Shown: positions 24,124 through 34,850 of the stretch, piece after piece
Position numbering within the stretch: position 1 is the first letter of the stretch
How the letters are laid out: each line of letters begins with the position of its first letter
Position numbers and translations under genes: made by a program
Notes under the pieces: generated by a model
The model's database searches: none
The model's input: only the letters and a program-made list of their open reading frames with translations
What the model was told of the DNA's origin: nothing
DNA from: Rhizophagus irregularis
Taxonomy: Eukaryota; Glomeromycota; Glomeromycetes; Glomerales; Glomeraceae
Assembly: GCF_026210795.1 (NCBI RefSeq)
Contig: NC_089434.1
Coordinates: 5,022,001 to 5,086,000 of the forward strand
DNA length: 64,000 bases
Direction: 5' to 3'

Positions 24124-26668
24124 ATGTCTGATGAAAATATTGAATTTTCTGAAGAAAATTTGTTACCCTATCCTTCCAATGAAGTTACGAATTCTGATCT
24201 GTTTAGTGGCAAGATTTTTTCATCCTGGGAAGAGTGCGACTCATTTTTTGATGGTTGGTCTAAAAAAAATGGATTCCATATAAAGAAAAATCGTGTATTA
24301 CGTGAAGAAGGCAATATCTGACGTCGAACATATTTATGTGTTCATGGTGGTTCATATGAGTCAAAATCCAAAAAAGATACTTCCACGAAAAAAACCAAAT
24401 GTCCATTTTTAGTCAATGTTTCATGTTCTAAAACCAAAAACCCGAGTTCAAATGTTGTTGTTAATAAGCTTATAAATGAACACAATCATTCTTTAAGTGT
24501 AGAAATGATAACTTTCGAAGAACAAAAGAAATTTACAACTGAAATGATGGAAGACATCAAGTTTCTAACATCTCATTGTAAATTTGGTGCGACAGCTCAA
24601 AGAAAATTCTTGGAAGGAAAGTATCCTTCACAACCAATATATTCTAAAGATTTATACGCAGCTATTCAGAAATTTCGTCCAACTTCTAAATCACTATTAA
24701 ATGATGCTGCTTTGATGTCCAATTGGTTGGACCATCAAAAAGAATGTGATTCACGCTGGGTGATTGTTAGAGGATGGGATGATGATAATACGCTTACCAG
24801 GTTATTATAGATGACCCCTGAACAAGTTGATAATTGGATACAATTTTCGGACTGTGTATTAAATGATGTTACACATAAGACAAACCGCTACGGTATGGCG
24901 TTATCATTATTTGTAGGATTCAATTGTCATCGAAATAATATTCTTCTTGCTCAAGCCCTACTTTCTGATGAAAGTATGGAATCACACCTTTGGGTTTTTC
25001 ATGAAATATTAAAGGCAACAGGAAGGCAACCGTCAGTAATAATGACTGATGCCGACCCTGCAGTTGATTCTGCAATTCGACAAGTTTTTTCACAAACCTA
25101 TCCAATTCATTGTGCATTTCATATGACGCAAAATATTAATAAAAACCTGAGAAAAATTCTTGGAGACTCTTATCCAAAGTTTTTAGATGCATTTTATATA
25201 TGCAGAAATAGCCTTGCAAATGAAACATTTGAAAAACGGTTTGAGAATCTTTTTCAGGATTTTCCCGATGCTAAGCCATATTTGAAAACGCTATATCAAA
25301 CTAAAACTTATTGGGCTCATTGTTTCACAAGTTTTAAGTTTACAGCTGGCATGATTGCAACTTCCCGGGTAGAAGCTGTTAATGCTTGTTTGAAACGATT
25401 ATTGTATAATTCAAACATTTCTTTATGTGATTTAATGACAGAAATACATAGACTTTTAGATATGCAAGATAAAAAAGAGCAATATAACTTCTGGAAACTT
25501 GCTATTCCTTGTATAAGAAACCAAGAAAAGTCTAACTTTCTTTTTAGAAAATTAGATAATTATTTGGAAAAATTTCTTACTCCTATAATGCTTCAAAGAC
25601 AGCGTGATGAAATAAACCAATCAGTTTATTATACTGCTACAAAATTACCTGATAACGATATAGAAACTATTATTGAAGTAAGTTTTTGCTTTAGTTAGGG
25701 TTAGGATTAGGGTGGGTTATTAGGGTTAGGATTAGGGTGAGGTATTAGGGTTAGGATTAGGGTGAGGTATTAGGGTGAGATTAGGGTGAGATTAGGATGA
25801 GATTAGAGTTAGGGTTAGGGTTAGGGTTAGGGAATAGGCTTAGAAAAAACTTTTTATACTAATTTATTTGTTTTAAAAACAGAGTTCCGACGATTGTAAC
25901 ATTGAAATTCGTGATGCATCAGAAGCAGAAGTTCAGCAAATAACATTAAAACAGATTATTGCTTTGGTGGATTTAATTAACATCACTGAAATATGGTCTA
26001 TAATTGTTAACAACACTACAGCCATAAAACATTACATTGTCTTATTGAAGAATAATTCTCATATTTGTTCATGTCTTTCTACTATTCAGCAAGGTGTTGT
26101 TTGTAGGCATTATTTTCAAGTAATGCTTACAACGAGTAATGCTAAATTTCATATTCGCCTTATTCCTTCTCGCTGGTATTATAAAGATCTAGATGGAAGT
26201 AATGAACCTTTTTTTACTGCAGATAAATTTTGCAAAGAAAATGATGGAATTATACAAGAATCACCTGTTCATATTGATTATCTATGTGCATATGGTCAAG
26301 ATAAAGATTTTCTTGAAGAAGGTCTTAATACATATCAGCAAAGGTTGGTTTATGGAGAATTACATGGAATGTACAAGAAAGCTCTTCATAAAGCACTTCA
26401 AAACAAGTCGAGTTCACAACAACTTATTGACCTATTGAAAGAATTTACAGAAGAAACTGATGAACCATCTGAAGATGAAAACTTTAGTGATAAAGAAAAT
26501 CAGGAGCATGTGCTTCACAATCCCAAGAAAAGACGTGGAAAAGGTCGACCATTAGGTACTAAACGGTTCAAATCATCACAAGAAACTAAAAATAAAGAAA
26601 AACATCAAAGACGTTGCAAAAAATGTGGAAATGTTGGGCATTATCAAAAAAATTGTAATAATGTTTAA
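24124..26668 (+). pseudogene. MULE transposase (FAR1-like, MULE, SWIM, zinc knuckle), two in-frame stops
   Basis: ATG 24124 starts a FAR1/WRKY-GCM1-type DNA-binding region (F-SWEECDSFFDGWSKKNGF, then CVHGG, CPF and EHNHS). The MULE catalytic domain shows NDVTHKTNRYGM (first D), IMTDADPAVDSAI (second D, followed by HCAFHMTQNI) and TSRVEAVNACLKR (E). After an intron at 25678-25882 come a SWIM zinc finger (HICSCLSTIQQGVVCRHYFQ, CxC..CxH) and a CCHC knuckle near the stop (CKKCGNVGHYQKNC). Only two lesions are seen: TGA at 24319 and TAG at 24808, both in otherwise open frame, each one transition from a sense codon. It is probably recently inactivated. The coding exons are 24124-25677 and 25883-26668. 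Confidence 0.85.
25678..25882 (+). repeat. Intron filled with telomere-like TTAGGG repeats
   Basis: Donor GAA|GTAAGT and acceptor AAAAACAG|AGT join IETIIE to SSDDCNIEIRD in frame. Between about 25694 and 25842 the intron is a run of TTAGGG, TTAGGATTAGGG and GTGAGATTAGGG variants, ending in four perfect tandem GTTAGG units. The repeat reads as the G-rich strand on +. The splice sites appear unaffected. Confidence 0.85.
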
Positions 26669-26819
26669 TATCTAGTTTTTATTGAACTATGTAAGCATTA
26701 ATTACATTTATATTATCACTTGTTAATATTAATAAAATTCATTATCGGCGTCATGTGAATTTGTACAAAAAATCATGTGATATATTACCTGCGCTGTAAC
26801 GCCATTGCGTCAAATTATA

Positions 26820-27371
26820 AAATTCTTTTAAAATAATTGTATAATTGTTTTAAAAGCCATTATATCTAGGTCTATAAAAATATTTCAAAAAATTGGCAAT
26901 TTTAGTAAAGTAACTGAATTATTTTATAAGTTTTATACACCCTCTATTAATAGTAAAATTTCATATAATAGGAAAGTATAGCCAAACCTCTGAAAGTTGT
27001 GATACTGATCCATAATATAAAGTAATATATTTTTTTTTTTTTGTATATTTTATACTAGAGATAGGAGGATTTAGTAATATATCTAACAATCCAAATTATA
27101 ATTCTGGTCAAATTTTTTTAATTCTGGCTAAATTTATATTACCAGCCTAAATTTTATTAAAATCAAAAATTTAGGTTTAATATAGGTAATACTGCATTTA
27201 CATAATTATATCTAGTTCTTAAAAATACTTTATAAACTTTAAAATTAAAATTTTGCTTTATTTAGTTCAATTTGAACAAAGAAAGTTTATTACGTTCCTG
27301 ATTATAATTTTTGTAATTTTTAAATGTATTTCGAATTTACTTATGATCATCGTTTCTCAAATAAAAATGTT
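26820..27371. other. AT-rich spacer
   Basis: No gene. Motifs AATTCTGGTCAAATT and AATTCTGGCTAAATT at about 27098-27135 resemble parts of the MITE at 36423-37132, so a decayed repeat may lie here. The plus-strand open frame at 27253-27633 is the shadow of the minus-strand TPX2-like exon. Confidence 0.4.
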
Positions 27372-28290
27372 TTATATATCGTACCTCCTCTTCTTTTTCG
27401 TATCTTTTCTTCTTGCTCGCTCACGTAAGTTTCTCTGTTCATCGTATATCTTACGTTTTTCAATACGTGCATCAATATGGAGATTGAATTTAACAACTTT
27501 TGTTAAAGGTTTAGCCTTAAATTTGAAAGGTTCAGTTTTCTTGACGCGCCCAGAATTGATATCACTTGAATCAACCGGGTTTGATTGTACCTTATCATTA
27601 TTAATTTCATTTCCCTTGTTCTACTTCCTATAGAAATTATTATAAATATTTAACATATAAAATGGAGAAGAACTCTTTATTTAATTAAGTTTACCTGGTT
27701 CTTTCAGCCCTTAATTTAGTGCGCAAGAATGGAGACTTCGTTTTTGTAGGAAGATTAACATAATTCGACGTAGACTATAAAATTTAAATTTTTTAGCTTA
27801 ATTTAATTATAACTATCAGAAATGACATGTTCACTTACTCTCATTGTCGCAAGCTTTGATTTGAATCTGTCTGGAGTTTTTCCAATGAAATAATGGCGAG
27901 TTTTGCGCAACAAAACTCTTCTTCATATGAAATCTTTTGATAGGTTGCCGTTTCTTAAAACATAAATAACAAAGGTATTGACTATTTGAATAAGGATGAT
28001 TAGGTATTATACGAATATTCATACCTGAATTCCTTGAGATTTACGACCAAGATGATTTTTTACTTGCTTAGCAGTATTAGTAGGTTGCGGAACTTGCGGA
28101 ACTTGTTGCAAAATCTATGGAATTTAGGAAACGTGTAGTTAACAAAGTTAATAACAAGACCATATTAATGCTTCGAAAAAAAATCCGCTCAATGTACCAA
28201 GAAAGGTGTCTCCCTCACCAAAAGTTATGTCGTTATTAAAGTCCCTATAATGTGGAGCAAGAAATGAAAATGTACCATGCTGTTCAACCG
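27372..28290 (-). pseudogene. TPX2-like spindle protein, multi-exon relic
   Basis: TPX2 family proteins activate Aurora A and nucleate spindle microtubules. Read on minus, a first piece (FLAPHYRDFNNDITFGEGDT, about 28270-28205) resembles a TPX2 N-terminus. Exon-like pieces with good splice sites follow. One is ILQQVPQVPQ... to about 28025 with GTATGA donor. The next is KRQPIKRFHMKKSFVAQNSP... to about 27842 with GTAAGT donor. The next is NLPTKTKSPFLRTKLRAERT at about 27760-27695 with GTAAAC donor. The last (about 27627-27372) reads EPFKFKAKPLTKVVKFNLHI then EKRKIYDEQRNLRERARRK, the TPX2 C-terminal pattern. A TAG early in the last exon and a frame mismatch at 27842 indicate decay. Confidence 0.6.
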
Positions 28291-28449
28291 TTTGTCAAAT
28301 CCATCAAAACGTGTAATGATTCTACGATAAATGTAAGCAGATTCGTCTACAGGATTAACGATTGTCGATTGTCATTTCAGAACCAGATATTTGTCATCGT
28401 CGAGGCGAGGCCTGCCTAAGTTACCTTTCTAGAATTTTGGAAATTAAGA

Positions 28450-28890
28450 ATATGCTTATAGTAAAACATTTCTTCTTTACTGTAAACGGATTCGATTTAC
28501 AGATCCAGACTGTAAGGCAAATTGCGTGAAATTGGTGTGATTTAATCCTTGTTAAGATTTCTTTTAGCAATTCTTCTCCATTAGGAAATATAGGACCCCA
28601 AATCCTGTTGTAAATATATTGAGTTGCGTCTTTAATTATTAAATCAAAGATCTAAAGAAGGAGTGTTTTCAAATTCAACTCCAGGTGATTTTGCCAAGCT
28701 CCTTTATGAAATTTCAGGCAATATAAGTCTTTTGGGATGGGATCTATTTGTTCTACAAACCATTTTATAAAATCAATAAAAATTGAATTGAAAAGTAAGT
28801 GCCCAGTAATTATAATGCGTACCAGTAAAACGGTAAAACTGTTATCATTTCCATGATCAATATTCATGAAATTCGTTCAACTGCTAAAGA
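28450..28890 (-). pseudogene. Minus-strand coding relic, unrecognised
   Basis: A 71-codon minus frame (28867-28652: DHGNDNSFTVLLVRIIITGH ...) is followed by TQYIYNRIWGPIFPNGEELL and KEILTRIKSHQFHAI (about 28620-28520) in another frame. The amino-acid usage looks genuine. It lies just upstream of the TPX2-like relic on the same strand but resembles no TPX2 region I know. It may be a separate gene. Upstream (28910-29000) is a GC-richer patch with GATCACGTGA and a CCAAT-like GCCAATGA, possibly the old promoter. Confidence 0.35.
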
Positions 28891-30258
28891 TCACTGTAAC
28901 TTTATCACTATAAATAACCGGTTGGCTTATGATCACGTGAACGAACATGACTCCAATTTCCGACGCGTGTATGGCCAATGAAATCAACGCAAAAGTATCA
29001 AGTTAGCATCGCGTAGTGGGTCAAGAACGATACATTGCAGCTTCAACAGCAATTGTTATAATCTACGTTTTTTCTTCTTTGAATTCTCATTCTTCTTGAT
29101 TCTCTCTATTTATTGCTCAAGGAATTTATTTCCCTAATATGATTATAACCTTTATCATCAACAACACTATCTATTATCTAATAATTATAACTTTACTAAT
29201 GTTCAAGCTGAAATTCCGGAGAAATCTTTTGGAAAAGTATAATCGCGCACAATACTTGTGATTCGTCTATACTATGTGAGGAACTCTAGATTAGGTGAAA
29301 GCAGAGCCTACCCCAGTAGACAGTAGTTAAAGAAATTTCGTTATTATTAACTGTGTTGGGTTTGGGTGACGTTGAGATTTAATCTTTGCAATTTCACGTG
29401 ATGAACTCCGTTCTTGTCTTTTACTCTTAGAGTGTAGTCTATATAATATACTATATTATAAAGAACGTGAAAAGTGATGGATAAGAGAATCATTTGAAAA
29501 AGTTTGTTCAAGATTTTTACATAAAAAAGTTATCGTTATTTTATTGTCTAATTTAATCACATAATTAATCAATTATTAATCAATCGCATTTTAATAAATT
29601 CCTGTGTTCTAATTAACCGCGTTTCAGTCTCAGTCTTTGTTTCATTCTTACCATTAACTTTCCTTCCCAACAAAAAATAACCCTTACTTTTTAGGTAGTT
29701 CACGATGAAAAGATAAGGATAAATTAATTGATCACGTCTTCTACATCATAACCATAAATACCTTTCCTGCTTCTACTATTATTTACCGTCATCACCATCA
29801 TCACCTACTCTATTTTCATCATTGTTTTCACTTTGGAACATTAACATCTTTGATTATTAATTGTGTGAAAAATTAACAAATTTATCTATCCATACAAGTT
29901 CAATTACAAAATAACAGTTATCTTTTGGAATTTTTTGGCATTTGTGTATAAATTTGCAATTAAAATAAATTTAACGCAAAAATTTAAAAAAAAGATATAG
30001 AAGTGTTTATTACATATCCACCGAAGTCCACACATCCATGTGAGCTTCTACGTGTTTTAATTCTTCAATTGTTGAATGACTCATTAATTTCGATTTAGTA
30101 GACCATTCTTAAATATTGCTGTAGTCAAACAGTTATCTTCCATTACTTTAATATCAAATTATATTATTAGGCTGTAGCGTATAGTATCTCGTGTGACAAT
30201 AAAATTGATTGATCGTCATTTTTGTTCACATCATATCTGATCAAATTTTAATTACTTA
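28891..30258. other. Spacer with one arm of the fold-back family
   Basis: No gene recognised. At about 29355-29450 the string GACGTTGAGATTTAATCTTT and the CTTTTACTCTTAGA region resemble one arm of the fold-back element at 3740-4580. The rest is A/T-rich. Confidence 0.4.
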
Positions 30259-30531
30259 ATGCATGGTTTAGTGCCGTTATCTTGGAAGACATTCTTAATT
30301 TTACCGATATCAAACCACAAAACTTTAATTATAATATTAATAATACACGTCCTATTGCGCTTCTTGATTGTATCAGAAAAGCGATCGCCAACTTGGTATA
30401 GGCTTAGTTCAATTATTTCAGATAACAATGCCTTAAAAGGACTTAATTTCTGTGGATTAAAAGTCGAAAGTACTATCAATTCTTACCAGTATCATAAAAG
30501 ACTCCAGAGAAATAAAAAGAATTATGGATAG
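30259..30531 (+). pseudogene. LINE reverse-transcriptase fragment
   Basis: LINE reverse transcriptases copy element RNA at the target. The reading starts with PLSWKTFLILPIS, shifts frame to IKPQNFNYNINNTRPIALLD (the RPIALL block is typical) and CIRKAIAN. It then returns to RLSSIISDNNALKGLNFCGL and STINSYQYHKR, matching the finger/palm region before the catalytic YADD box, which is absent. At least two frameshifts are present. A separate LINE C-terminal relic lies downstream (31640-32870) and may be part of the same insertion, interrupted by methyltransferase fragments. Confidence 0.75.
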
Positions 30532-30710
30532 CGGCGTAAGATAAAAAAAAGTAATAAGGTCCTTGGCTACAATGGGATACCAGACAAGGTTTAGTGTTCA
30601 ACAGGCTGGACATCATGGAGTCCCTCAGAGTCGTAGACGATTATTTATATGGGGAGCAAAACGCGGGTCATACCTTCCAGATTTTCCTCAACCATCTACT
30701 TGTTTTAGAA

Positions 30711-30792
30711 CCCTATAAAAATTTTTTGGCAAATTGATCAAAACTAGAAAAATGATCATTTATCGGAATTTTCTCGGAAAATTTTTATAGGG
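30711..30792. mobile_element. 82-bp MITE in the DNMT1-like fragment
   Basis: It begins CCCTATAAAAATTTT and ends AAAATTTTTATAGGG, with inner GATCA and TGATCATTT. It interrupts the methyltransferase reading exactly between STCF and QGSINV. Related copies lie at 30991-31183 (expanded) and 39467-39575. Confidence 0.65.
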
Positions 30793-30990
30793 AAACAAGG
30801 TTCAATAAATGTATTACTACCAGATGGCACATCATTTACATATAACCATTGGAGAAAGCTTATGATTTTGGTAATAAGATCCTTGACTAGGTTTAGTGTT
30901 CAACCTCATGGTCGTAGACGATTATTTATATGGGAGCAAAACGCGGGTCATACCTTCCAGATTTTTCTCAACCATCTACTTGTTATCGAG

Positions 30991-31183
30991 CCCCTATAAA
31001 AATTTTTGGAAAATTGATCAATTTTCCTAAAACAGTTTCGATCCGACGAAGGATGTAAAACTGAATTGTTTTGCGGTACTGTTAAAGTTTCGCTAGAGAA
31101 GTTAACAACGCCTATAATGAAACTAGAAAAATGATCATTTATCGGAATTTTTCTCAGAAAATTTTTTAATATATATATATAGG
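30991..31183. mobile_element. Expanded copy of the CCCTATAAAAATTTT MITE
   Basis: It has the same ends and the same inner GATCA and TGATCATTTATCGGAATTTT as the 82-bp copy, at the equivalent site in the second methyltransferase copy. It holds about 110 bp extra in the middle. Its right end has decayed into a TA run (TAATATATATATATAGGG). Confidence 0.55.
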
Positions 31184-31639
31184 GAAACAAGGTTCAATAA
31201 ATGTATTACTACTAGATGGTACATCATTTACATATAACTATTGGAGGAAGCTTGTTTTCGAAACAAGGTTCAATCAATGTTTACTACCAGATGGCACATC
31301 ATTCACATATAACCATTGAGAAAAGCATAGGATAAAAGGATTGTCCTTAGCACTTCGATAGAATTGACGTTCCTCCGCGATGTCCGAACTTGCTTTTATC
31401 AAACACTCTTCCGAAGAGTGGAAGAAGACACAAAATTTGAAACTCAAATTCGAGAAGATCCAAGATGTCTTCTATTGAATTATTCATCTTTTTATGTATA
31501 GAAAAATGAGTGTCCTCACTTATTATGGAACAAGTCCACAGTTTGTAGTCAACGATGAAATAGATCAGGGCGACACTCGATCACATGCCTACTCATCAAG
31601 AGTTAAAGTCATGTGGCAACTGACACTTGTATTTGGATA

Positions 31640-32870
31640 GATAGATAGAGAGACAATCCTCAACCTAAACAGGAGCTATTAACAGTACGAAACAAGTTGG
31701 ACATAGATTCACAATTAATTTTAATACAGATGGTTAATTGGCGTATAAAGAAATAGCATCACAAATGGGCGACATAGATTTAGAAACATAAATATCAATG
31801 GGCGCGGCTTTCATTGTTCAAGAAACTAATTAATCAGTTAACGCAAGTTTATCTTTATGGGCAACGTAGACTAGACCAGGATTAGTGGTTATATTTTTGG
31901 CATTATTAGCAGCTCCGTGCTCTTCACTACAGATAGTCAAGCGGCTATTCATGCGATCAATAACATTCAACAACTTTCCTCCCGTAAGTGGTTAAAAAGA
32001 AATAATTTTCTAATTCTCCTTAAAATATTATTGATCTTGTATAGAACTTAGATTAGTTAAAATTAAAGGACATAGTTGCATATAATTAAATGAGACAATT
32101 GATAGATCGACGAAGGAGGCAGGCAATTTGGATAAATTTTATCATAGTCATCCTAATATTCGTTATTCGTTATTTTCCTTATTGAGAAATTTGTTAAACG
32201 GACTTCCAAAACACGAAATGCAGCAGAACACTCATCGTTAAAGTTAACAGTGTACACATGAACTAACTGGAAACGATCTCGAATGGGATATTACCCGAAG
32301 CATCTTCAAACAATTCAGAGCTTCAAATGTGATTCAATGGCTAAACACAAAATTTTCATATTTGTTACTAAACTATCTTACAACCTCCTTCCTACTGCAT
32401 ATATGTTAAAAAGAAGGAAAGACGCGCTTTACGAAGATCTAACGTGTCCATCATGCAACTCAGCCACAGTTGAAACGACGGCAATTGCCTGATTTATAGT
32501 AATCAAAATCATGAAAACTGATGATGCTATAACACTAGTGTCTCGATTAATAAGTCCAAATGATTTCTCGAAAAATTCGAACCTTTTTTCAAACAAGACA
32601 CTAAAACGAGACTTCCGCGATCATATCAAAGCTGACGATGAGTAAAATCAGGATATCAAGATCTAAGGCGCTAGCGTATTTGACGCACTTCTAGTCACAC
32701 TTATTAAATTATTTAAAGAACTCGTATGGATTATGAGATGCAAAAATATGATCAATGGGGAGAAAGGATACAACATCGTGGTGCACGATAAAAGGGCCTC
32801 CTCATCACAATCTCCGAATATACATACGACCGAATCGAGCATGGAGACGAAATTCGAGATGTTATATTCT
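31640..32870 (+). pseudogene. LINE RNase H and C-terminal region, broken
   Basis: In shifting frames the stretch reads INFNTDG (first RNase H acidic residue), SMGAAFIVQETN, then STRPELVVIFLALLAAP, FTTDSQAAIHAINNIQQLSS (conserved TDSQAA) and KIKGHS. This is the order of the RNase H domain in jockey/I-like LINEs. From 32283 to 32492 LSYNLLPTAYMLKRRKDALY and TCPSCNS match the terminal zinc-binding part. LFKELVWIMRCKNMINGE near 32715 fits the end. No poly-A tail was defined. Stops and frameshifts make it a relic. Confidence 0.7.
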
Positions 32871-34300
32871 TGACGTGCATATAATATATTACATAGAGAT
32901 GAGTCAAGAAGGTAATTTTACTGTTTTAACATTACACATTTTAGGCCGTGGCCCATAATATGAAAAAATATACATATATTATTGTCAATTTAATAAAATT
33001 TTTTTATATTGCTCAATTAAGTTTATAAAAAGAAAAAGAAGGTTGAGTACGATGAGTCGGCGATTCTATAACATTGTGTTATAGTGTTATTTTAGTAGTA
33101 AGATTTTTTTTTATTATATCATCAAATCAATTCATTAATTCATTATTTTTATTTTAATTTTAATTAAATTAAATTAATATTCCTTTTTTTTTGATTACAG
33201 GTAATCTTTAAAAAGAGATTATGTTATCGGTCATAGCGGTGATCCTATAACTCTAAATTTTAGTAAGAATTTTAAGGTTGGCAAAGATATTGTTATGGAG
33301 GAACTGGTTCGATTTTTAAATGAAAGAAGTAGCATGACCAACAATTGCAAAACGGGTAATTGTTACTGAATTATTAATATAATATTTTTGATTATAAAAT
33401 ATTCTTTGGTCGGCTTTAACAGACGTATAGAAAACCTTTATTAGATGACTAAAACTGATGCCAATCAGGCCAATCAGACCAATCAGACCAATCAGAAGAA
33501 AAGAGCAGTATATAAAGATTCTTACGCAAAAAAAAACTGATGGTCAATTAGGTCAATCAGGTCAATCAGGCCCGAAAGAACTGATTAGCTAAAACGTCAG
33601 GTCCAAATAGGAGGTCTGGGCTAATGAAGCTACCTTTTTTCGGTCGAAATTGGGTGCGGGCGAGTAGTGATCATTGGATAAAATAAGGGTGATGCGCCTG
33701 TCGGCCCTATTATTAGTGAGGTTAGTCCAGTACAAAACCAACAAGTAAATTAAAAAAGTTGATGGGAAGAAGGATAAGATTGAAGAAGCTGATGATAATG
33801 GCGAGATTCAATGTTTATTTTGGTAAGTTTATATTTTACTTGTACATATATTATTAAAAAAAAGATAATAAACGTCTTTTAGGATCGATAGATTTTGGGT
33901 CGGATCTTTTTGTATTTCTTCAGGTTGTAGGAAGGAATTTCTAGATTTTTGGGTATGTCATAAGCTATCTCACTCTTCCCCGATGATTTCGAATTACATT
34001 TTTAAACAATCTTTTTTTTTTCTTCGTATAGGATATATTTATTTGCATGATGCATAATGGACATTGTACACCAATTTGGATTGAAGACAGAATCTTCAAC
34101 ATCATCTTTGAAAGAATTACAGTAAATTTTGCCATTAGATTCATACATATTACACGATTAGATTAAAGTGATGATGTTATTTTCTCGTATGGAAAGACCG
34201 AAATATTTTATTGTTATACATTATATATATTAATTGATTAATTTTATTCGTTATTATTTATAATATTATAATATGGCATAATACTTTAGGTTTTGTTGAA
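32871..34300. other. Spacer with short CCAATCAG repeats
   Basis: No gene recognised. At about 33458-33500 GCCAATCAG(A/G) is repeated four times, and at about 33543-33575 GGTCAATCAG repeats follow. A short coding-like stretch at 33190-33350 (FSKNFKVGKDIVMEELVRFL) is of unknown origin. Confidence 0.35.
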
Positions 34301-34304
34301 AGAA

Positions 34305-34850
34305 AAGAATTAGTATTAGCAAAAATTGGAAACATTGCCAGAGAAGGAAAAATCAAAAAATCAAAAAGATGAATGGCGAAAAAAATTGATCAGGCTTTTA
34401 ATATAGAAATGTGGCCGCACTAATCGCAACTTACAGTTCCCAACCATCTATATTTTTTACATAACTATAATTATGCAACCATTCAGAAAACAGTTGAGAC
34501 GTCAACTTTATTTTAGCAGCTGAATGTTTATCTCAAACGCAATTTTAAAAGAGAAAGCTGTTTTTTGCATATGGGTTAGAATTGTCTGAAAATACTTTTT
34601 TTTAAATGGCTGACTTATATATTTTTTTAAAAAAATGGCCTTCAACATCATAAACTTCATGGAAAATCAGCAAGTACTTCATTAGAAACTTTATATCAAG
34701 AAAGAAAATAACTTTGGCGCATCGTAAATCAATATAATCCTAATGATATCTATAATGCAGACAAGACAGAACTATTTTTTCGTATGTCTTCTAATAAAAC
34801 TCTTATATAAAGACCCATTAGTGAAATTAAAAAGGGTTATTAGTTTTGAT
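34305..34850 (+). pseudogene. pogo/Tigger-type transposase fragment
   Basis: The readable part is NGLQHHKLHGKSASTSLETL (about 34640-34700), then NPNDIYNADKTELFFRMSSN (about 34739-34798) and KTLI. It is clearly related to YNADETGLFFRM of the complete pogo copy at 48699-50534. The DE of the first catalytic box is changed to DK, and the second and third catalytic blocks are missing. Upstream (34305-34630) traces of the helix-turn-helix part remain in mixed frames. Confidence 0.75.

Larger units (their letters stand above)
23966..26812 (+). mobile_element. MULE (Mutator-like) transposon
   Basis: The ends are related inverted repeats. The left reads TTTTAACGCGCGTGCGTTAT; the right, reversed, reads TTTGACGCAATGGCGTTACA with CATGTGAT further inside on both sides. 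The 7-bp AATTATA occurs at 23959-23965 and 26813-26819 and may be the core of a target duplication (MULEs usually make 8-11 bp). The ends surround a MULE transposase gene. The repeat match is imperfect, which suggests an old insertion. Confidence 0.65.
30551..31330 (+). pseudogene. DNMT1-type cytosine-5 methyltransferase fragments, repeated
   Basis: C5 DNA methyltransferases methylate cytosine. Frame 30551-30710 reads VIRSLATMGYQTRFSVQQAG then HHGVPQSRRRLFIWGAKRGS, which carries the motif VIII QxRxR (GVPQSRRRLF at 30617-30646) and the DNMT1-like LPDFPQPSTCF. After an 82-bp MITE it resumes GSINVLLPDGTSFTYNHWRK (about 30797-30860). A second, shortened copy follows (about 30868-31250, also interrupted by the MITE), and a third copy of only the last part at 31257-31320. 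Motifs I, IV (PPC) and IX/X are not present. These are tandem partial duplicates of one gene segment, not a working enzyme. Confidence 0.8.

Noticed and set aside
25694-25842. A real chromosome end
   Set aside because: The TTAGGG run is short, degenerate and flanked on both sides by in-frame exons of one gene, so it is internal.
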